DNA of 64,000 bases, taken from CAZQVN01 sp964596775 (GTDB lineage Bacteria; Eisenbacteria; RBG-16-71-46; JABDJR01; JAWXBZ01). The stretch is taken from NCBI GenBank assembly GCA_964596775.1, contig CAZQVN010000014.1:21582-85581 (forward strand). The letters are read 5' to 3'. The notes below the pieces were generated by a model that saw only the letters and a list, made by a program, of their open reading frames with translations, ran no database searches and was not told the DNA's origin. A program made the translations under genes and the position numbers. Of the stretch, positions 35,047 to 42,889 are shown one piece after another. Positions within the stretch are counted from its first letter, which is position 1. Each line of letters begins with the position of its first letter.

Positions 35047-35943
35047 TTGATCAAGGACCTGATCGTTGAGGCCCGCCCCTGGCAGTATTCGAAGAACCTG
35101 ATCCTCTTTGCCGGCCTTGTTTTTTCCGAGCACCTCATGGATCCGGGTTTCCTGACCCGGACGATGATGGCGTTCGCGGCCTTCTGCCTGCTTTCCTCGT
35201 CGATCTACGTCGTCAACGACCTCGTCGACCTGGAACGGGACCGCCTCCATCCGCAGAAGAAGAACCGGCCGCTGGCCTCGGGGCGGGTGTCCCGGGGAGC
35301 GGCGATCGGCTTCCTGGTGTTCATCCTCGCCGTGGCCGCATTTCTCGTCAGCCGGCTCGGCGTGCCCTTCGCGGTGACCTCGGTCGTGTTCGTGCTGTTC
35401 AACGCGATGTACACGTTCTTCCTCAAGGAGATCGTGATCCTCGACGTCATGGCCATCGCCCTGTCCTTCATCATCCGGGCGATCGCCGGGGTCGAGTCAC
35501 TGAAGCCGCTGGACGGCACCATCGAGATCTCGCCGTGGCTTCTGATCTGCACGCTGTTCCTCGCGCTGTTCCTCGGGTTCGGTAAGCGCCGCCATGAACT
35601 CAACCTGCTGAAATCCGAAGCCGGCGGTCACCGGCCGACCCTGGCCGAGTACTCGGAACGATTCCTCGACACGCTGATCAGCGTGGTGACCGGCGCCACG
35701 ATCCTTGCCTACGCCATCTACACCGTGGCTCCGGACACGGTGCTGAAATTCCACGGAACCAACCTCGTGTACACGGTCCCGTTCGTCATCTACGGCGTGT
35801 TCCGGTATCTCTATCTCATCTACGAGCGGAAAACCGGGGGGAGTCCCTCGGAGATCTTCCTCACGGACGTGCCGCTGGCACTGACCATGGCCGGCTGGTT
35901 CGGCACCGTGCTGTGGGTCATCTACCATCGTTCCTCCTCCTGA
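35047..35943 (+). CDS. UbiA-family prenyltransferase, likely decaprenyl-phosphate phosphoribosyltransferase
   Basis: 298 residues with about eight or nine transmembrane helices. The first Asp-rich motif is NDLVDLERDRLHPQKKNRPLASG, near residue 58; FGKRRHELNLL and the N-terminal EARPWQYSKNLILFAGL match the DPPR-synthase subgroup (TIGR/CDD UbiA_DPPR), which attaches phosphoribose to polyprenyl phosphate. TTG 35047 is preferred because AAAGGA lies 7-8 nt upstream. It follows gmhA and precedes ispE, so lipid-linked sugar and isoprenoid genes adjoin. The oxidoreductase partners that would make a decaprenyl-arabinose donor are not in the window. Confidence 0.82.
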   Translation: MIKDLIVEARPWQYSKNLILFAGLVFSEHLMDPGFLTRTMMAFAAFCLLSSSIYVVNDLVDLERDRLHPQKKNRPLASGRVSRGAAIGFLVFILAVAAFLVSRLGVPFAVTSVVFVLFNAMYTFFLKEIVILDVMAIALSFIIRAIAGVESLKPLDGTIEISPWLLICTLFLALFLGFGKRRHELNLLKSEAGGHRPTLAEYSERFLDTLISVVTGATILAYAIYTVAPDTVLKFHGTNLVYTVPFVIYGVFRYLYLIYERKTGGSPSEIFLTDVPLALTMAGWFGTVLWVIYHRSSS

Positions 35944-35955
35944 CGAGGGCGTCGA

Positions 35956-36831
35956 GTGGGTTCCCTCACCGCGATCGCTCCGGCCAAGATCAATCTCGGC
36001 CTCTGGGTGCTGCGGAAACGGCCGGACGGCTTCCACGACATCCTGACCCTGTTCCAGGCGCTGGACCTCGCGGACCGGCTGACCGTCGAGGCGGCCGCCC
36101 GGGGCATCACGATGACCTGCGACGATCCGGCGCTGCCGGTGGACGGCCGCAACCTCGTCCTCCGGGCCGCCCGGCTCATGGCGGAGGAAGCCGGGGTCCG
36201 CTCCGGCGCGCGCTTTCATCTGAGCAAGAAGATTCCCGCCGGTGCCGGGCTCGGCGGGGGCAGCAGCGACGCCGCCGCGGCTCTCGTCCTGCTGAACCGT
36301 CTCTGGTCGCTGGGTTGGTCCCGCTCCCGGCTGGGTCGCCTGGCGGAGCGGATCGGATCGGATGTTCCCTTTTTTCTGACGGGCGGAACCGCCGTCGGTC
36401 GAGGTCGGGGAGGGCGCCTGACGCCGCTGAGAGGCGCTGAGGCGCTCTGTTTCCTCCTCGTGCACGGGTCCGAGCCCATAGCGGCAAAACGGGCTTACTC
36501 GAATTACAAAAGGGAGTTGACACCTTCCAAACCCCCTCCTAGAATAGCGACGCTGGAATCTGGAGATCGGATAGACGCGCGGATTATTAAAGAAATTGAT
36601 AATCAGCTCGAACCCGGTCTCCTGAAATATTTTCCGGATATCGCGCAAAGAACGGATGCTTTGCTGAAACATGGCGCGTTGAAGGCCCAGCTTACTGGAA
36701 GTGGTTCCACTGTTTTCGGTGTCTTTGATCGTTTCGATCTGGCGGGCCGCGCCGGAGATCAACTCTCGAAAAAAGGATTTCCAGTCGATCTCTGTCAATC
36801 GGTGTCGCATGGTGTTGTGGAAGTGACGTAG
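35956..36831 (+). CDS. ispE: 4-diphosphocytidyl-2-C-methyl-D-erythritol kinase
   Basis: 291 residues from GTG 35956. GHMP kinase of the MEP isoprenoid pathway. It has AIAPAKINLGLWVLRKRPDGFHD, the ATP loop IPAGAGLGGGSSDAAAALVLLN, IGSDVPFFLTGGTA and motif 3 LTGSGSTVFGVF. Its 3' third (from about 36480) is clearly more AT-rich than the rest and contains a near-consensus promoter, but the protein motifs continue through it, so it is not a broken gene. Confidence 0.95.
   Translation: MGSLTAIAPAKINLGLWVLRKRPDGFHDILTLFQALDLADRLTVEAAARGITMTCDDPALPVDGRNLVLRAARLMAEEAGVRSGARFHLSKKIPAGAGLGGGSSDAAAALVLLNRLWSLGWSRSRLGRLAERIGSDVPFFLTGGTAVGRGRGGRLTPLRGAEALCFLLVHGSEPIAAKRAYSNYKRELTPSKPPPRIATLESGDRIDARIIKEIDNQLEPGLLKYFPDIAQRTDALLKHGALKAQLTGSGSTVFGVFDRFDLAGRAGDQLSKKGFPVDLCQSVSHGVVEVT
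36517..36545 (+). promoter_or_regulatory. Near-consensus sigma-70 promoter inside ispE
   Basis: TTGACA (36517-36522), a 17-nt spacer and TAGAAT (36540-36545), the best promoter match in the window. It lies in the ispE coding region and points at spoVG, tRNA-Gln, prs and the ribosomal-protein genes. Confidence 0.7.
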
Positions 36832-36933
36832 GCAGGCGGATTCACCCTGACCCAAGCATCGCACGACATCTTCGCCTGAAAGTCCAGTCTGGGTGGTGGA
36901 CTCCAGCTCGTTTACCGGAAGGTGGTGAACTGG

Positions 36934-37203
36934 TTGCAGATTACGGAGATCCGGATCGCGCTTCGCGACGACGAAAAGCTGAAGGCCTTCGTCAGTGTGA
37001 CGTTCGACAATGAGTTCGTCGTCCGGGGGATGAAGATCATCGAGGGCAAGGAAGGTCACCTGTTCGTGGCCATGCCCTCGCGCAAGAAGCCGGACGGCAC
37101 GTACCAGGATGTCGCGCATCCGATCAACAATGAGTTTCGCGACCTGCTCGAACAGCAGGTCATCAGGAAGTACAAGGAGGAAAAGCAGAGTCAACCGGCC
37201 TGA
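36934..37203 (+). CDS. spoVG: SpoVG family RNA/DNA-binding regulator
   Basis: 89 residues: ITEIRIALRDDEKLKAFVSVTFDNEFVVRGMKIIEG (in parts), KEGHLFVAMPSRKKPDGTYQDVAHPI and NNEFRDLLEQQVIRKYKEE, full-length SpoVG. SpoVG proteins bind nucleic acid and act as global regulators. TTG 36934 matches the family start (M-x-I-T-E-I-R); GTG 36922 and 36925 are alternatives that add three to four residues. It lies upstream of prs, as in many genomes, and downstream of ispE as in Bacillus. Confidence 0.93.
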   Translation: MQITEIRIALRDDEKLKAFVSVTFDNEFVVRGMKIIEGKEGHLFVAMPSRKKPDGTYQDVAHPINNEFRDLLEQQVIRKYKEEKQSQPA

Positions 37204-37307
37204 ACTCGATCGAGTGGGGAAAGGTCCGGTCAGGAAAAGCAAGGAGCGCACGTCCCCGAACCACGGTCGACTCAATCCTGCGACCCGCGGTAAACCGATC
37301 ATCGCGT

Positions 37308-37382
37308 TGGGGCGTCGTCAAGCGGTAAGACACAGGTCTTTGGAACCTGCATTCGGTGGTTCGAATCCACCCGCCCCAGCCA
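37308..37382 (+). tRNA. tRNA-Gln (anticodon TTG)
   Basis: 75 nt. The acceptor stem TGGGGCG pairs with CGCCCCA, discriminator G, CCA encoded. The anticodon loop CTTTGGA gives TTG and the T-loop is GGTTCGAATCC. It sits between spoVG and prs and may be processed from their shared transcript. A 12-bp palindrome, ACTCGATCGAGT, lies just after the spoVG stop at 37204-37215. Confidence 0.95.
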
Positions 37383-37467
37383 TTTCAAATACATCTGAAC
37401 CGATGGCGGAGATGCGTCCTGTCTCCGTCGCTTCCGTCATTGCGTGTCCAGCGGAGGAGCCCGATTC

Positions 37468-38403
37468 GTGGAAACCATGATCAAAGTATTCACCGGAAAC
37501 GCCAACCGCGTGCTGTCCGAGGAAATCTGCCGTTCGCTCAAGCGGCCGATCGGCGATGCCACGGTCACTACATTTTCAGACGGTGAAACCTGGGTCAAGG
37601 TCAACGAGAACGTCCGGGGCAACGACGTCTTCGTCATCCAGCCGACGAATTCCCCGGCCTCGAACATCATGGAACTCCTCGTCATGCTGGATGCCGTGTG
37701 CCGGGCGTCGCCGGCGCGGGTCACCGCGGTCATCCCGTACTTCGGGTACGCACGCCAGGACCGCAAGGACCAGCCGCGCGTGGCCATCTCGGCCAAGCTG
37801 ATGGCCAACCTGATTTCCACGGCCGGGGCGGACCGGATCCTGACCATGGACCTCCACTCGGCGCAGATCCAGGGGTTTTTCGACATCCCCTTCGATCACC
37901 TTTTCGCGTCGCCGGTGTTCGTCGAGTACCTGAAGGCGGAACTCCCCGAGGACCTCGTGGTCGTGGCTCCGGACATCGGCTCGGTGAAGATGGCCCGGGC
38001 CTACGCCACGCGCCTCAATGCGGCGCTGGCGCTCGTCGACAAGCGCCGCCACAAGATGGACGACGTGGAGGTCATGAACGTCATCGGCGACGTCAGCGGG
38101 AAGAACGTGGTCATCTTCGACGACATCATCTCGACCGGTTCCACGCTGATGAAGGCGGCGGAGGCCATCAAGGAGCGCGGGGCGCTGCGGATCTTCGCCG
38201 CCGTCACGCACGCGGTCTTCGGGCCGGACACGGCCGAGCGCATCCAGGGGTCGCTGATCGAGAAGCTCGTGGTGACGAACACGATCCACCAGCCGGCCGA
38301 AATGCTCTGCCCGAAGATCAAGGTCCTGTCCGTCGGATCCCTCCTCGGCGAGGCGATCCGGCGCATTCATGAGGAAGAGTCGCTCAGTTCTTTGTTCATT
38401 TAG
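37468..38403 (+). CDS. prs: Ribose-phosphate pyrophosphokinase
   Basis: 311 residues. It makes PRPP from ribose 5-phosphate and ATP. It contains IKVFTGNANRVLSEEIC, FSDGETWVKVNENVRGNDVFVIQPT, the flexible loop PYFGYARQDRKDQPR, DLHSAQIQGFFDIPFDHL, and the PRPP-binding VVIFDDIISTGSTLMKA. GTG 37468 is chosen because GGAGGAG lies 8 nt upstream; ATG 37477 is 3 codons later with poorer spacing. PRPP would also feed the UbiA-family phosphoribosyltransferase and NAD synthesis. Confidence 0.96.
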   Translation: METMIKVFTGNANRVLSEEICRSLKRPIGDATVTTFSDGETWVKVNENVRGNDVFVIQPTNSPASNIMELLVMLDAVCRASPARVTAVIPYFGYARQDRKDQPRVAISAKLMANLISTAGADRILTMDLHSAQIQGFFDIPFDHLFASPVFVEYLKAELPEDLVVVAPDIGSVKMARAYATRLNAALALVDKRRHKMDDVEVMNVIGDVSGKNVVIFDDIISTGSTLMKAAEAIKERGALRIFAAVTHAVFGPDTAERIQGSLIEKLVVTNTIHQPAEMLCPKIKVLSVGSLLGEAIRRIHEEESLSSLFI

Positions 38404-38436
38404 TGCGTTTGTTCATCCAGGAGAAGGAAGGAAGTC

Positions 38437-39129
38437 ATGGCTATCGTTCAATTGAAGGGAGAGGTCCGCACGAAGACCGGGAAGGGCGCCGCGCGCTCCA
38501 CCCGGCGCGAGGGGCTTGTTCCCGGGGTTCTGTACGGCAAGGGTGAAGAGTCCGTCGTCATCAAGGTCAACCGCAAGGATCTCGTGTCGGTCATCCAGGG
38601 AGGTGCGGGTTCCAACGTGATCATCGACCTCAAGCTGGCCGGCCTGGAATCCACGGACACCAAGGCCCTGATCCGCGACCTCCAGCGCGATCCGATCACC
38701 GGGGGCATCACGCACCTCGATCTCCAGCACATCTCGATGACCGAGAAGATCAACGTCGAGGTTCCGATCCACGTGGTCGGCACGGCCATCGGCGTCAAGG
38801 ACTTCGGCGGAATTCTCGAGTACGTCATGCGCCAGGTGCCGGTCGAGTGCCTCCCCACCGACATCCCGAACGCGATCACCGTGGACATTTCGGCGCTGAT
38901 GGTGCACGACTCGATTCATGTCGGCGACATCCAGCTCGAGAACGCGGTCATCGAACTGGATCCCGGCCAGGTGATCCTGACGATCGTCGCGCCGACGGTG
39001 GAAAAGGAAGCCACGCCCGAGGAGGCTGCGGCCGCGGCTGCGGAGCCCGAGGTCATCGGCAAGAAGAAGGAAGAGGGTGCCGAGGACAAGGACGACAAGA
39101 AGGACGACAAGAAGAAGGACAAGAAGTAG
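38437..39129 (+). CDS. rplY: Ribosomal protein bL25 (Ctc form)
   Basis: 230 residues, the long two-domain Ctc/TL5 form. The N-terminal 5S-rRNA-binding domain (RTKTGKGAARSTRREGLVPGVLYG) is followed by the C-terminal domain (NVEVPIHVVGTAIGVKDFGGILEYVMRQVPVECLP in parts). The end is a Lys/Asp/Glu-rich tail. AAGGAAGGAAG precedes the ATG. The prs-rplY-pth order is widely conserved. Confidence 0.96.
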   Translation: MAIVQLKGEVRTKTGKGAARSTRREGLVPGVLYGKGEESVVIKVNRKDLVSVIQGGAGSNVIIDLKLAGLESTDTKALIRDLQRDPITGGITHLDLQHISMTEKINVEVPIHVVGTAIGVKDFGGILEYVMRQVPVECLPTDIPNAITVDISALMVHDSIHVGDIQLENAVIELDPGQVILTIVAPTVEKEATPEEAAAAAAEPEVIGKKKEEGAEDKDDKKDDKKKDKK

Positions 39130-39143
39130 GTCGCCGCTGCACC

Positions 39144-39710
39144 ATGAGGATGGTCGTCGGCCTGGGCAATCCGGGCGTCCGGTACCGGAACACGCGCCAC
39201 AACCTGGGATTCCGGGTCGTGGATCGGCTGGCCGGGCTTCTGGATGCGGTGCCGGTGCCCACCGAGGTTCCGGCGGAAGTGGCACGGGTCCCCGGAGAAC
39301 CTCCGGTGTGGCTCGTCAAGCCGCTCACGTTCATGAATCTCAGCGGCCGTGCGGTCACGCTTCTCCGGGAGCAGCCCGGCCTCGCCGGGTTGACGCCCGA
39401 CGGCTGCCTGGTCGTTCTGGACGACATCTATCTTCCGTTCGGAAAGCTCCGTCTGCGGCTTTCCGGATCGGACGGCGGTCACAACGGGCTCGCCTCGATG
39501 ATCGATGCGTTCGGCACGCCCGGGGTTCCGCGTCTGCGGATCGGCGTCGGGCCGGTTCCGGAAGGAGCGGATCTCAAGGAATTTGTTCTGGAAGGCCTGT
39601 CGGGCGAACTACTCGAAGAGGCGGATCGGGTGGTGGACCGCGCCGCGGCGTGCGCCAGGGACTGTCTGGAACACGGAGTTCTGAAGGCTATGGATCGATG
39701 CAATGGTTGA
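39144..39710 (+). CDS. pth: Peptidyl-tRNA hydrolase
   Basis: 188 residues. It recycles peptidyl-tRNA. It has VVGLGNPGVRYRNTRHNLGFRVVD with catalytic His in NTRHNLGF, KPLTFMNLSGRAV, DDIYLPFGKLRLRLSGSDGGHNGLASM, and RLRIGVGPVPEG. It lies 14 nt after rplY; rpsF starts 16 nt after its stop. Confidence 0.96.
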   Translation: MRMVVGLGNPGVRYRNTRHNLGFRVVDRLAGLLDAVPVPTEVPAEVARVPGEPPVWLVKPLTFMNLSGRAVTLLREQPGLAGLTPDGCLVVLDDIYLPFGKLRLRLSGSDGGHNGLASMIDAFGTPGVPRLRIGVGPVPEGADLKEFVLEGLSGELLEEADRVVDRAAACARDCLEHGVLKAMDRCNG

Positions 39711-39726
39711 ACACAAGGAGACGGAA

Positions 39727-40092
39727 ATGTTGAAAGAGTACGAGACGATTTTCGTTCTGGATCCGGGGCAGGATGAATCCCAGGTCGAAGCGGAAATCAC
39801 GAAGATCAGCGATATCATCAAGAACGGCGGCGGCGAAATCGTCACCGTGAACCGGTGGGGTCGGCGGAAGCTGGCCTACGAAATCAGGAAGAAGAAGGAA
39901 GGCATCTATACGCTGATCCAGTTCCAGGCGGGGTCCGGCGTGCTGGCCGATCTGGGCCGGCGGTACAACCTTCTCAAGAACGAAACGATTCTGCGCCACA
40001 TGACGGTTCTCTACGAAGCCCCGCCCGAGGTACCCGTGGTGCCCCAGGAAGAAGGCAGCGCGGAAACCGTCGGAGTTCGGGACAGCGACTGA
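39727..40092 (+). CDS. rpsF: Ribosomal protein bS6
   Basis: 121 residues from ATG 39727 with AAGGAG 7 nt upstream; an in-frame upstream ATG at 39703 would overlap pth and lacks such a site. It begins LKEYETIFVLDPGQDE and has VNRWGRRKLAYEIRKKKEGIYTLIQF and LKNETILRHMTV. No ssb gene lies between it and rpsR, unlike the classical order. Confidence 0.96.
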   Translation: MLKEYETIFVLDPGQDESQVEAEITKISDIIKNGGGEIVTVNRWGRRKLAYEIRKKKEGIYTLIQFQAGSGVLADLGRRYNLLKNETILRHMTVLYEAPPEVPVVPQEEGSAETVGVRDSD

Positions 40093-40145
40093 TCGGCCCG
40101 TTCTCGGGCACGGATTGAATCACAAGGTTTGAAAGGATGGAGGTC

Positions 40146-40388
40146 ATGGCTCGTGAAAATTCGGGGCGCGCCCCGAAAAAGAAGTACTGCAAGCTCTGTT
40201 TCGAGAAGGTGACGTTCGTGGACTACAAGGACGACCGGAAGCTTCAGCGGTTCGTCACGGATCGGGGCAAGATCGTTCCCCGGCGGATTTCCGGCTCCTG
40301 CGCCCGGCACCAGTCCCAGATCATGCGGGCCGTCAAGCGGGCCCGGGTCCTGGCGCTTCTTCCCTACACGAACGAACAGTACCGTTAA
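40146..40388 (+). CDS. rpsR: Ribosomal protein bS18
   Basis: 80 residues from ATG 40146 with GGAGG close upstream. It contains KKKYCKLCFEKVTFVDYKD, RFVTDRGKIVPRRISGSCARHQSQI and VKRARVLALLPY. The CxxC plus later Cys mark the zinc-binding (C+) form. Confidence 0.96.
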   Translation: MARENSGRAPKKKYCKLCFEKVTFVDYKDDRKLQRFVTDRGKIVPRRISGSCARHQSQIMRAVKRARVLALLPYTNEQYR

Positions 40389-40392
40389 TCGG

Positions 40393-40418
40393 GACTGCGG
40401 CCGAATCGGCCCGCAGTC
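40393..40418 (+). promoter_or_regulatory. Hairpin in rpsR-rplI spacer
   Basis: A perfect 8-bp inverted repeat, GACTGCGG and CCGCAGTC, with a 10-nt loop and no T-tract. TAGAAT follows at 40421-40426. It may be a processing or attenuation site or part of an internal promoter. Confidence 0.35.
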
Positions 40419-40443
40419 TGTAGAATAGAAAGAGGAGACTGGA

Positions 40444-40887
40444 ATGGAAATCATTCTGCTGGACGACATCTCGGGCCTGGGAAACCGGGGAACCCGCGTG
40501 AAAGTATCGCCGGGCTATGCCCGTAACTACCTGATTCCGAACAAGATGGCCATCGCCGCCACCGGCGCCGGGGCCAATGTCTACAAGGAAGCCGAACGCC
40601 AGCGCGCCGCCAGGGACCGTCGCAGCATGGGCGAGTCCCAGCTGCTGGCAGCCCGGCTCGAGAAGCTGAACATCACGATCTCCATGGAGGCCGGCGAGGA
40701 GGACAAGCTCTTCGGATCGGTCACCTCGGCGGACATCGCCGAGCAGATCGCGGCGAACGGCGTCGAACTGGACAAGAGAAAGATCACACTGGATGAACCG
40801 ATCAAGCAGCTCGGTGTGTACACCGTGCCCGTCAAGCTCCAGGCCGGCGTTGAGGCCAGCGTCAAGGTCTGGGTCGTCAAGAAGTAG
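40444..40887 (+). CDS. rplI: Ribosomal protein bL9
   Basis: 147 residues. The N-terminal rRNA-binding domain is EIILLDDISGLGNRGTRVKVSPGYARNYLIP (in parts), followed by the long connecting helix and the C-terminal domain (LFGSVTSADIAEQI, LDKRKITLDEPIKQLGVY). GAGGAG lies upstream of the ATG. dnaB, often next, is absent; a PpiC lipoprotein follows. Confidence 0.96.
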   Translation: MEIILLDDISGLGNRGTRVKVSPGYARNYLIPNKMAIAATGAGANVYKEAERQRAARDRRSMGESQLLAARLEKLNITISMEAGEEDKLFGSVTSADIAEQIAANGVELDKRKITLDEPIKQLGVYTVPVKLQAGVEASVKVWVVKK

Positions 40888-40927
40888 AACTCGTCTGCAG
40901 TTGCCGTTCACCGGAGGTTTTCGGATC

Positions 40928-42163
40928 ATGTCGATGTTTCGTGCCAGGACTGGCTTTCGTTTCGTTCTCGTTCTGTTGTTTCTCGGGGTTTCCGGCTGCG
41001 GCAAGTCCGGCGGCGGACCGGAAAATCTCGAGAGCCCCGACGGCTCGCCGGTTCTCGCCCGGGTCGGGGACTACCTCGTCACCGCCAAGCAGGTCGAGGA
41101 ACGGATCAAGCAGAGCAGCGGGAAAGAGTCGCTGGAGAGCAACATGGCCAATCCCGACATCAAGCAGATCGCGCTCGCGGCCATCATCGATCAGCTCTGT
41201 TTCGGAAAGGCCGCTGAAGACGCCGGCTACCTCAAGAACGTCAAGTACGAGCGGGCCGTCTACCTGTACCAGACGGAAATCGTCGCCACGGATTACCTGG
41301 CCGACACGATCGACCAGCAGGCCACGCCGTCCGACGAGGAAATCCGCGATTTCTACGAGAAGAACAAGGAAAACTACATCAGCCCCGTCCGCATCGCCGC
41401 CCGTCACATCCGGGTTTCCTCGCGCGAGAAGGCCGAGCAGGTGATGAAGCGGCTGCTGACGGGCGAAGAGTTCGCGAAGGTGGCCCGCGAAATGAGCGAG
41501 GACGATGTCACCCGTGACCTCGGCGGGGCGGTCGGGTACGTGTCCGACGACGAGGGGGTCATGGGCCTCGGGAAGGACCGCAACTACCTCGATGCCGCGC
41601 TGAAGCTCAAGCAGGGCGAGACGTCGCCGGTCTTCGAGGCCACATCGGGCTCCTGGTACATCGTTTACTGCGAGGAGCACGAGGGCGGCCGCCTTCAGAC
41701 GGTCGACGAGGTGCGCGACAACATCATCCGGCGGATCAAGAACACCGGCAAGCTGGCGGACACCTACAACGCGGCCCTCGCCGAGGCCCGCGAAAAGTAC
41801 AAGGCGGAGATCTTCCAAGGGGAACTCGACAAGTACCTCGGCACGGGAGATTCCGCGGAACGGCTGTGGGAGATCGTGGACATGCAGCCGAACGACCGGG
41901 GCCAGCTCGAGGTCCTGCGGCGCATTTCCTTCGACTTCAAGGACAATCCGCTGGCCGACGACGCCCAGCTGCGCATGGCCTACATCCTGGCCAGGCTGGG
42001 GGAACCGCGCCGCTCCGAGAAGGCGATCCAGAACCTCAAGAAGCGTTTCCCGAAATCCGAACTGATCCCGGCGGCGGACTGGCTGCTCCAGAATGCGTCG
42101 GATCCGGCCCTGACCGACAAGGTCCCCACGTTCGGCGACCTGGTGGCCAGGGGAAAGGGCTGA
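40928..42163 (+). CDS. Lipoprotein peptidylprolyl isomerase (SurA/PrsA-like)
   Basis: 411 residues. A type II signal peptide ends in lipobox VSGC near residue 24. A SurA-N-like helical region precedes the parvulin domain: ISPVRIAARHIRVSSREKAEQVMKRL, FAKVAREMSEDDVTRDLGGAVGYV, LKLKQGETSPVFEATSGSWYIVYCEEH. A C-terminal TPR-like segment (FKDNPLADDAQLRMAYILARLGEPRRSEKAI, in parts) ends the protein. It is likely an envelope chaperone for outer-membrane or secreted proteins, cotranscribed with the ribosomal genes. Confidence 0.9.
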   Translation: MSMFRARTGFRFVLVLLFLGVSGCGKSGGGPENLESPDGSPVLARVGDYLVTAKQVEERIKQSSGKESLESNMANPDIKQIALAAIIDQLCFGKAAEDAGYLKNVKYERAVYLYQTEIVATDYLADTIDQQATPSDEEIRDFYEKNKENYISPVRIAARHIRVSSREKAEQVMKRLLTGEEFAKVAREMSEDDVTRDLGGAVGYVSDDEGVMGLGKDRNYLDAALKLKQGETSPVFEATSGSWYIVYCEEHEGGRLQTVDEVRDNIIRRIKNTGKLADTYNAALAEAREKYKAEIFQGELDKYLGTGDSAERLWEIVDMQPNDRGQLEVLRRISFDFKDNPLADDAQLRMAYILARLGEPRRSEKAIQNLKKRFPKSELIPAADWLLQNASDPALTDKVPTFGDLVARGKG

Positions 42164-42166
42164 GTC

Positions 42167-42676
42167 ATGGCCGGTCTCGTCCAGGTCAAGGTGTCCGGGC
42201 TGATTGTCGACGACAACAGCAAGAGTCCCGTCGTGATCCTCCAGGAAGTCGACGGGGATCGCTACCTGCCGATCTGGATCGGTCCGTTCGAAGCCCAGGC
42301 CATCGCCAACGAGATCCAGGGGAAGAAGTTTCCCCGGCCGCTGACCCACGACCTGATGATGTCGATGATCGGCAGCCTCAAGGCGCAGGTGTCGCGGATC
42401 GTCATCGGCGACCTCAAGGAGAAGACGTTCTTCGCCAGCATCATTCTCGACCGCGGGGGGGACACGGTGTCTCTCGACGCCCGTCCGTCCGATTCCATCG
42501 CGCTCGCCGTCCGTTCCGGCGCCCAGATCTTCGTCTCGGAGGCGATCCTCGAGGGAGAGGGGAGCACGAAGCCCCCCCTGGAAGCGAGCGAGCCTACGGA
42601 GGAAGAGCGGATGGAGGAACTCCGGAAGCGCCTGGAAGGGCTCGATCCCGAGGATTTCGGCAAATTTTCCATGTAG
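42167..42676 (+). CDS. Bifunctional nuclease family protein (DUF151)
   Basis: 169 residues. The DUF151 domain has VKVSGLIVDDNSKSPVVILQE, YLPIWIGPFEAQAIA, RPLTHDLMMSMI and DARPSDSIALAVRSGAQIFVSE, followed by a charged helical tail with EEERMEELRKRLEGLDPEDFGKF. Members have been reported as nucleases in plants and mycobacteria. It starts 3 nt after the lipoprotein gene. The 213-bp stretch downstream has no gene but holds the selA promoter. Confidence 0.92.
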   Translation: MAGLVQVKVSGLIVDDNSKSPVVILQEVDGDRYLPIWIGPFEAQAIANEIQGKKFPRPLTHDLMMSMIGSLKAQVSRIVIGDLKEKTFFASIILDRGGDTVSLDARPSDSIALAVRSGAQIFVSEAILEGEGSTKPPLEASEPTEEERMEELRKRLEGLDPEDFGKFSM

Positions 42677-42833
42677 TCCGCCGGCCGGATGGACTAGAAT
42701 GCCGGCAGCGTCGCCGGGGGGGAACCGGAGCGGCGCGTCTGGCTCATTCCGGGGTCACGCACGATAGTTTATATGTGCGGCATCCCGGATTTGTTTTTCC
42801 CGGTCGTTCCTGGACCCCGGCGGTCGGCCTACC

Positions 42834-42880
42834 TCCATATATGGAAACATTTTGACCGACCCCACAATATCTGGTATTAA
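42834..42880 (+). promoter_or_regulatory. selA promoter, leaderless type, with adjacent palindrome
   Basis: TTGACC (42852-42857), a 17-nt spacer and TATTAA (42875-42880), 9 nt before the selA ATG. A perfect 12-bp palindrome, TCCATATATGGA (42834-42845), sits just upstream of the -35. The arms GGTCGG and CCGACC, at about 42822 and 42855, flank it. Confidence 0.6.
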
Positions 42881-42889
42881 TCCCCGCTG

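Noticed and set aside
37204..37215. Palindrome ACTCGATCGAGT after spoVG as a terminator
   Set aside because: Only 6-bp half-sites with no loop and no T-tract; it cannot form a useful RNA hairpin and remains only a possible protein-binding site.
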